Positions 61,134-64,000 of a stretch of DNA of 64,000 nt are shown piece after piece. Made by a program: the position numbers and the translations under genes. Each line of letters opens with the position of its first letter. The stretch's first letter is position 1. The stretch comes from Roseicyclus marinus (GTDB lineage Bacteria; Pseudomonadota; Alphaproteobacteria; Rhodobacterales; Rhodobacteraceae): assembly GCF_036322625.1 (NCBI RefSeq), contig NZ_AP027266.1, forward strand, positions 2,173,001 through 2,237,000. Reading direction: 5' to 3'. The notes under the pieces are model-generated. The model saw nothing but the letters and a program-made list of their open reading frames with translations. It was not told where the DNA came from and did no database searches.

Positions 61134-62783
61134 TCAGCCGTCCAGAAGTGCGCGGGCGGCGGCGCGGGCGGCCTCCGTCACCGTATCGCCCGAGAGCATC
61201 CGCGCCACCTCGTCGATCCGGGCGTCCGGGTCGAGGGGGACAACGCGGCTCAGCGTGACCTCGCCTTCGACCTGCTTGGCAACACGCCAGTGATGCGCGC
61301 CAAGGGCTGCCACCTGCGGCGAATGGGTGACGACCAGAACCTGACCACCCGTAGCCAGCGCCTTGAGCCTGCGGCCCACGGCATCGGCGGTGGCCCCGCC
61401 CACGCCCCGGTCGATCTCGTCGAAGATCATGGTCAGACCGCTGTCATCGCCCGTCAGGCAGACCTTGAGCGCCAGAAGGAAGCGGGACAATTCCCCGCCC
61501 GAGGCGATCTTGTTCAAGGGACCGGCGGGCGCGCCCGGATTGGTCGCCACGGTGAAGGTGACAAGATCGATGCCTTCGGGGCCGGGTGCGGCAGGCTCGA
61601 TCAGGGTGGTGAAGACCGCGCGCTCCATCTTGAGGGGGGCCAATTCCTCGGCCATGGCGGCATCGAGGCGGGTGGCGGCCTCGCGGCGCGCGGCCCGCAG
61701 TGTTTCGGCGGCGGTATCGAAGGCGGCCCCTGCCCTGTCGGCTGCGGCCTTCAGCGCCGCGATTTCAGTCGCACCACCATCAAGCTGGGTCAGTCGGGTC
61801 CGAAGCGTATCGGCAAGCCCCGCCAGATCATCTGGCGCGACGGAATGTTTGCGGGCAAGCGCGCGCAGGGCGAAAAGCCGTTCCTCGGTCTCTTCCAGCT
61901 CGGACGGGTTGAAGCTGAGCACCTCGGCGAAGCGTTCGACGCCCGATTGCGCCTCGGTCAGTTCGACGAGCGCGCGGTCGAGCGCGGCAAGCGCCTCGTC
62001 CAGCCCCCCTTCGGCGCGGTCGGCCACACCGTCGAGCCAGCGGCGCGCATCGCCCATCGCGCCCTCTGCCCCCTCGGTCCCAAGGGCCGCCGCGGCACGG
62101 GCGACATCGGCGCGCATGCGTTCGGCGGCCTGCATCAGGCGGCGGCGGGCGTCGAGGGTTTCCTCCTCGCCCGGCTGGGGGTCGAGCTTGTCAAGCTCGG
62201 CCACGGCATGGCGCAGGAAATCCTCTTCCGCGCGCATCGTAGCCAGCCGCGCCTCGGCGGCCTCAAGCGCGGCAAGCGCGCGGCGGCGGTCGGTCCATGC
62301 AGCGCGGGTGGCCGCAACCATGTCACCAAGCGCCCCGAATTGATCCAGAAGCGCCCGGTGCTGGCGCGGATCCAACAGGCCACGGTCATCTTGCTGGCCA
62401 TGCAGTTCGACCAGCGTGTCGGAGAGCGCGCGGAGCAGATCGCCCGAGGCACGGCGATCGTTCACCCATGCCGTCTTGCGCCCCTCGGGCGTGTTCACGC
62501 GGCGCAGGATCAGCGTCTCGTCCGGCTCGAAGCCCGCCTCCTCCAGCAGGGCAAGGGCAGGATGGCCGGGCGCAAGATGGAATTCGGCCACGACCTCGCC
62601 CTGCTCGGCGCCGCTGCGCACCAGATCGGCGCGGCCGCGCCAGCCCAGCACGAAGCCCAGACTGTCGAGAAGGATCGATTTGCCCGCGCCGGTTTCGCCG
62701 GTCAGCACGTTCAGACCCGGCTGAAAGGCAAGCTCCAGCCGGTCGATGATAAGCATGTCGCGGATGTCGAGGTGACGCAGCAT
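61134..62783 (-). CDS. recN: DNA repair protein RecN
   Basis: This 549-residue SMC-like ATPase has Walker A LTGETGAGKSILLDSLGFVLG (residues 28-48), a long central coiled coil (about 160-360), the ABC signature KIASGGELSRFLLALKVCL, and Walker B TMIFDEIDRGVGG. It works in double-strand-break repair. ATG 62783 begins MLRHLDIRDMLIIDRLEL, the family start. It is co-oriented with bamD and lpxC, as usual in Rhodobacteraceae. Confidence 0.97.
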   Translation of the reverse strand: MLRHLDIRDMLIIDRLELAFQPGLNVLTGETGAGKSILLDSLGFVLGWRGRADLVRSGAEQGEVVAEFHLAPGHPALALLEEAGFEPDETLILRRVNTPEGRKTAWVNDRRASGDLLRALSDTLVELHGQQDDRGLLDPRQHRALLDQFGALGDMVAATRAAWTDRRRALAALEAAEARLATMRAEEDFLRHAVAELDKLDPQPGEEETLDARRRLMQAAERMRADVARAAAALGTEGAEGAMGDARRWLDGVADRAEGGLDEALAALDRALVELTEAQSGVERFAEVLSFNPSELEETEERLFALRALARKHSVAPDDLAGLADTLRTRLTQLDGGATEIAALKAAADRAGAAFDTAAETLRAARREAATRLDAAMAEELAPLKMERAVFTTLIEPAAPGPEGIDLVTFTVATNPGAPAGPLNKIASGGELSRFLLALKVCLTGDDSGLTMIFDEIDRGVGGATADAVGRRLKALATGGQVLVVTHSPQVAALGAHHWRVAKQVEGEVTLSRVVPLDPDARIDEVARMLSGDTVTEAARAAARALLDG

Positions 62784-62834
62784 CGTCGCCCGGTTTCCCC
62801 TAGCCCCCGCGCCCCGTCAAGGGCGCGCGCCGCA

Positions 62835-63710
62835 TCACAACCAGGCACCCCGGACGGTTTGCTGCCAGATGTCGCGCAGCCAGCCCTCGCCCTGCGCCTC
62901 GGGCGCAAGGTTCTGACCCGTCAACTGGCGGAACGCATCGTCGTAGAAGGGCGAGGATTGGAAGTTGTAGCCAAGGATCGCCCCGGCTGTCTGCGCCTCG
63001 TCCGTCAGGCCAAGCGCCAGATAGGCTTCGACCAGACGCATCAGCGCCTCGGGCGTGTGGCTGGTCGTCTCGAACTGCTCGACCACGACGCGGAAGCGGT
63101 TGATCGCGGCGGCATGATGGCCCCGGCGCAGGTAATAGCGCCCGATCTCCATCTCCTTGCCGGCAAGATGGTCAAAGGCCACTTCGAAGCGCAGGATCGC
63201 GTCCTGGGTGTATTCGCTGTCGGGATAACGCTCGATCACCTCGCGCAGCGCCTGCAACGCCTGGAAGGTCACGCCCTGATCGCGGCCGACCTCGTCGATC
63301 TGGTCATAATAGCTGAGCGCCAGAAGATATTGTGCATAGGCGGCATCTTCCTCGCCGGGGTAGAAATCGAGGTAGCGCTGCGCCGCGATGCGCGCATTCT
63401 CGTAATCCTCGTCCTCGTGATAGGCGAAGGCGGCCATGATCAGGCCACGGCTTGCCCATTCCGAATAGGGGTGGAGGCGTTCCACCTCGATGAAGAGGGC
63501 GGCGGCGCGATCGGGGCGACCGTTTTCAAGTTCCGCCTCGCCCTGCTGGTAGATCGTGACCGCATCCTGTTCCTCGAGCGGCACGGTCGCGTTGCGGCTG
63601 GCGAACCAACCGCCACCATTGCCGCCACCGCAGGCCGAAAGTGCCATCACCATCACCAGACCGGTGAAAAGGCCCGCTTTGCGGATCATGGCGTTGCCGC
63701 GGCTTTGCAT
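62835..63710 (-). CDS. bamD: Outer membrane assembly lipoprotein BamD
   Basis: This protein of 291 residues (or 284 from ATG 63689) has a lipoprotein signal ending in the lipobox LSAC (Cys about 27), then five TPR-like repeats (AAALFIEVERLHPYSEWASRGLIMAAFAYHEDEDYENARIAAQRYLDFYP and following). BamD is the essential lipoprotein of the BAM complex that inserts beta-barrel proteins. The C-terminal end (LAPEAQGEGWLRDIWQQTVRGAWL) is typical of alphaproteobacteria. It lies 51 bp before recN and downstream of lpxC. Confidence 0.95.
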   Translation of the reverse strand: MQSRGNAMIRKAGLFTGLVMVMALSACGGGNGGGWFASRNATVPLEEQDAVTIYQQGEAELENGRPDRAAALFIEVERLHPYSEWASRGLIMAAFAYHEDEDYENARIAAQRYLDFYPGEEDAAYAQYLLALSYYDQIDEVGRDQGVTFQALQALREVIERYPDSEYTQDAILRFEVAFDHLAGKEMEIGRYYLRRGHHAAAINRFRVVVEQFETTSHTPEALMRLVEAYLALGLTDEAQTAGAILGYNFQSSPFYDDAFRQLTGQNLAPEAQGEGWLRDIWQQTVRGAWL

Positions 63711-63845
63711 GCTCGAAACCCCAAGTTTTCCAGGATCGCCCAGCCGTGGCCGGTCGCTCTGCGACTGGTCCTAGCATATTCTTTCATAGGGCAAAACGCC
63801 TGAAATCCGCTTTTCGCAACCGGGCCACGGGACCCTGTCGGGGGC

Positions 63846-64000
63846 TCAGGCCACATCGGCAAGGTCTGCGACCTTGACGCCCATGCCGGGCAGGCGCGCG
63901 GCTTGTTCGGGGGTGCACTCGACAAAGCGCCAGGCGTCGGGCCGGGCGAAAAGCGCGCGCAAAAGCTGGTTGGTCAACATGTGACCGGCGCGCACCCCGG
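63846..64000 (-). CDS. lpxC: UDP-3-O-acyl-N-acetylglucosamine deacetylase, C-terminal end only
   Basis: Only the last 51 residues are in the window (RAGHMLTNQLLRALFARPDAWRFVECTPEQAARLPG and on to VADLADVA). The GHxLxNxLLRALxAxPxAW wording and the position before bamD and recN match the end of LpxC, which commits UDP-acyl-GlcNAc to lipid A synthesis. The active-site part lies beyond the right edge. Assignment rests on the C-terminal tail and synteny. Confidence 0.82.
   Translation of the reverse strand, partial: GVRAGHMLTNQLLRALFARPDAWRFVECTPEQAARLPGMGVKVADLADVA

Overview
The window reads as a chromosomal segment of a high-GC alphaproteobacterium, most likely Rhodobacteraceae (Roseobacter group). 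The evidence is synteny: NDUFA12 and mlaD next to a DUF2155 gene, glyQ and glyS co-transcribed with fkbM and DUF6446 genes and followed by a PEP-utilising dikinase, the lpxC-bamD-recN block, and the aerobic cobaltochelatase genes cobS and cobT. Base composition is about two-thirds G+C by eye. No rRNA, tRNA, CRISPR array, transposase, integrase or phage gene was found.

Left part, 1-28 kb, is mostly housekeeping. It holds the end of an envelope/complex I block (DUF2155, mlaD, NDUFA12), metY, a very long bitopic protein with GspL/PilM-like and PilP/GspC-like ends, mgtE, guaD, glmM-folP, a short G-rich tandem repeat, a GNAT gene overlapping the end of folB, and a SleB-type hydrolase. Next comes the operon glyQ-fkbM-DUF6446-fkbM-glyS-ppdK, in which glyS carries a locally AT-rich insertion. 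A SPOR/peptidoglycan-binding protein with a degenerate trypsin domain, an ECF sigma/RskA-like anti-sigma/fasciclin operon, cobS, a nuclease-like gene and a PLP dehydratase follow.

Middle part, 29.4-49.6 kb, is a catabolic block. It has a LysR-controlled set (SDR, MmgE/PrpD, enoyl-CoA hydratase), a diverging AbrB-type transporter with a D-2-hydroxyacid dehydrogenase, a complete tripartite tricarboxylate transporter (TctC, TctA, TctB), and a beta-oxidation operon (thiolase, acyl-CoA dehydrogenase, two ADP-forming acyl-CoA synthetases flanking a fused enoyl-CoA hydratase/3-hydroxyacyl-CoA dehydrogenase). A hotdog thioesterase, a carboxymuconolactone decarboxylase-type protein and a second SDR complete it. 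Together they would import an organic acid, activate it to a CoA ester and oxidise it; the substrate cannot be read from the sequence.

The most interesting locus is 49.8-54.8 kb. A thermostable-hemolysin-family protein, an AMP-dependent ligase, an SDR and a TauD-type Fe(II)/2-oxoglutarate oxygenase form one translationally coupled operon. A secreted DUF2147 protein and a small membrane-anchored LuxR-type regulator lie downstream, and a perfect inverted repeat lies upstream. I read this as a candidate small-molecule (possibly signal) biosynthesis and regulation system.

Right part, 55-64 kb, returns to housekeeping: cobT, aminopeptidase P, DUF427, a ClC channel, recN, bamD and the end of lpxC. 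The catabolic block and the hemolysin operon therefore lie between cobS and cobT.
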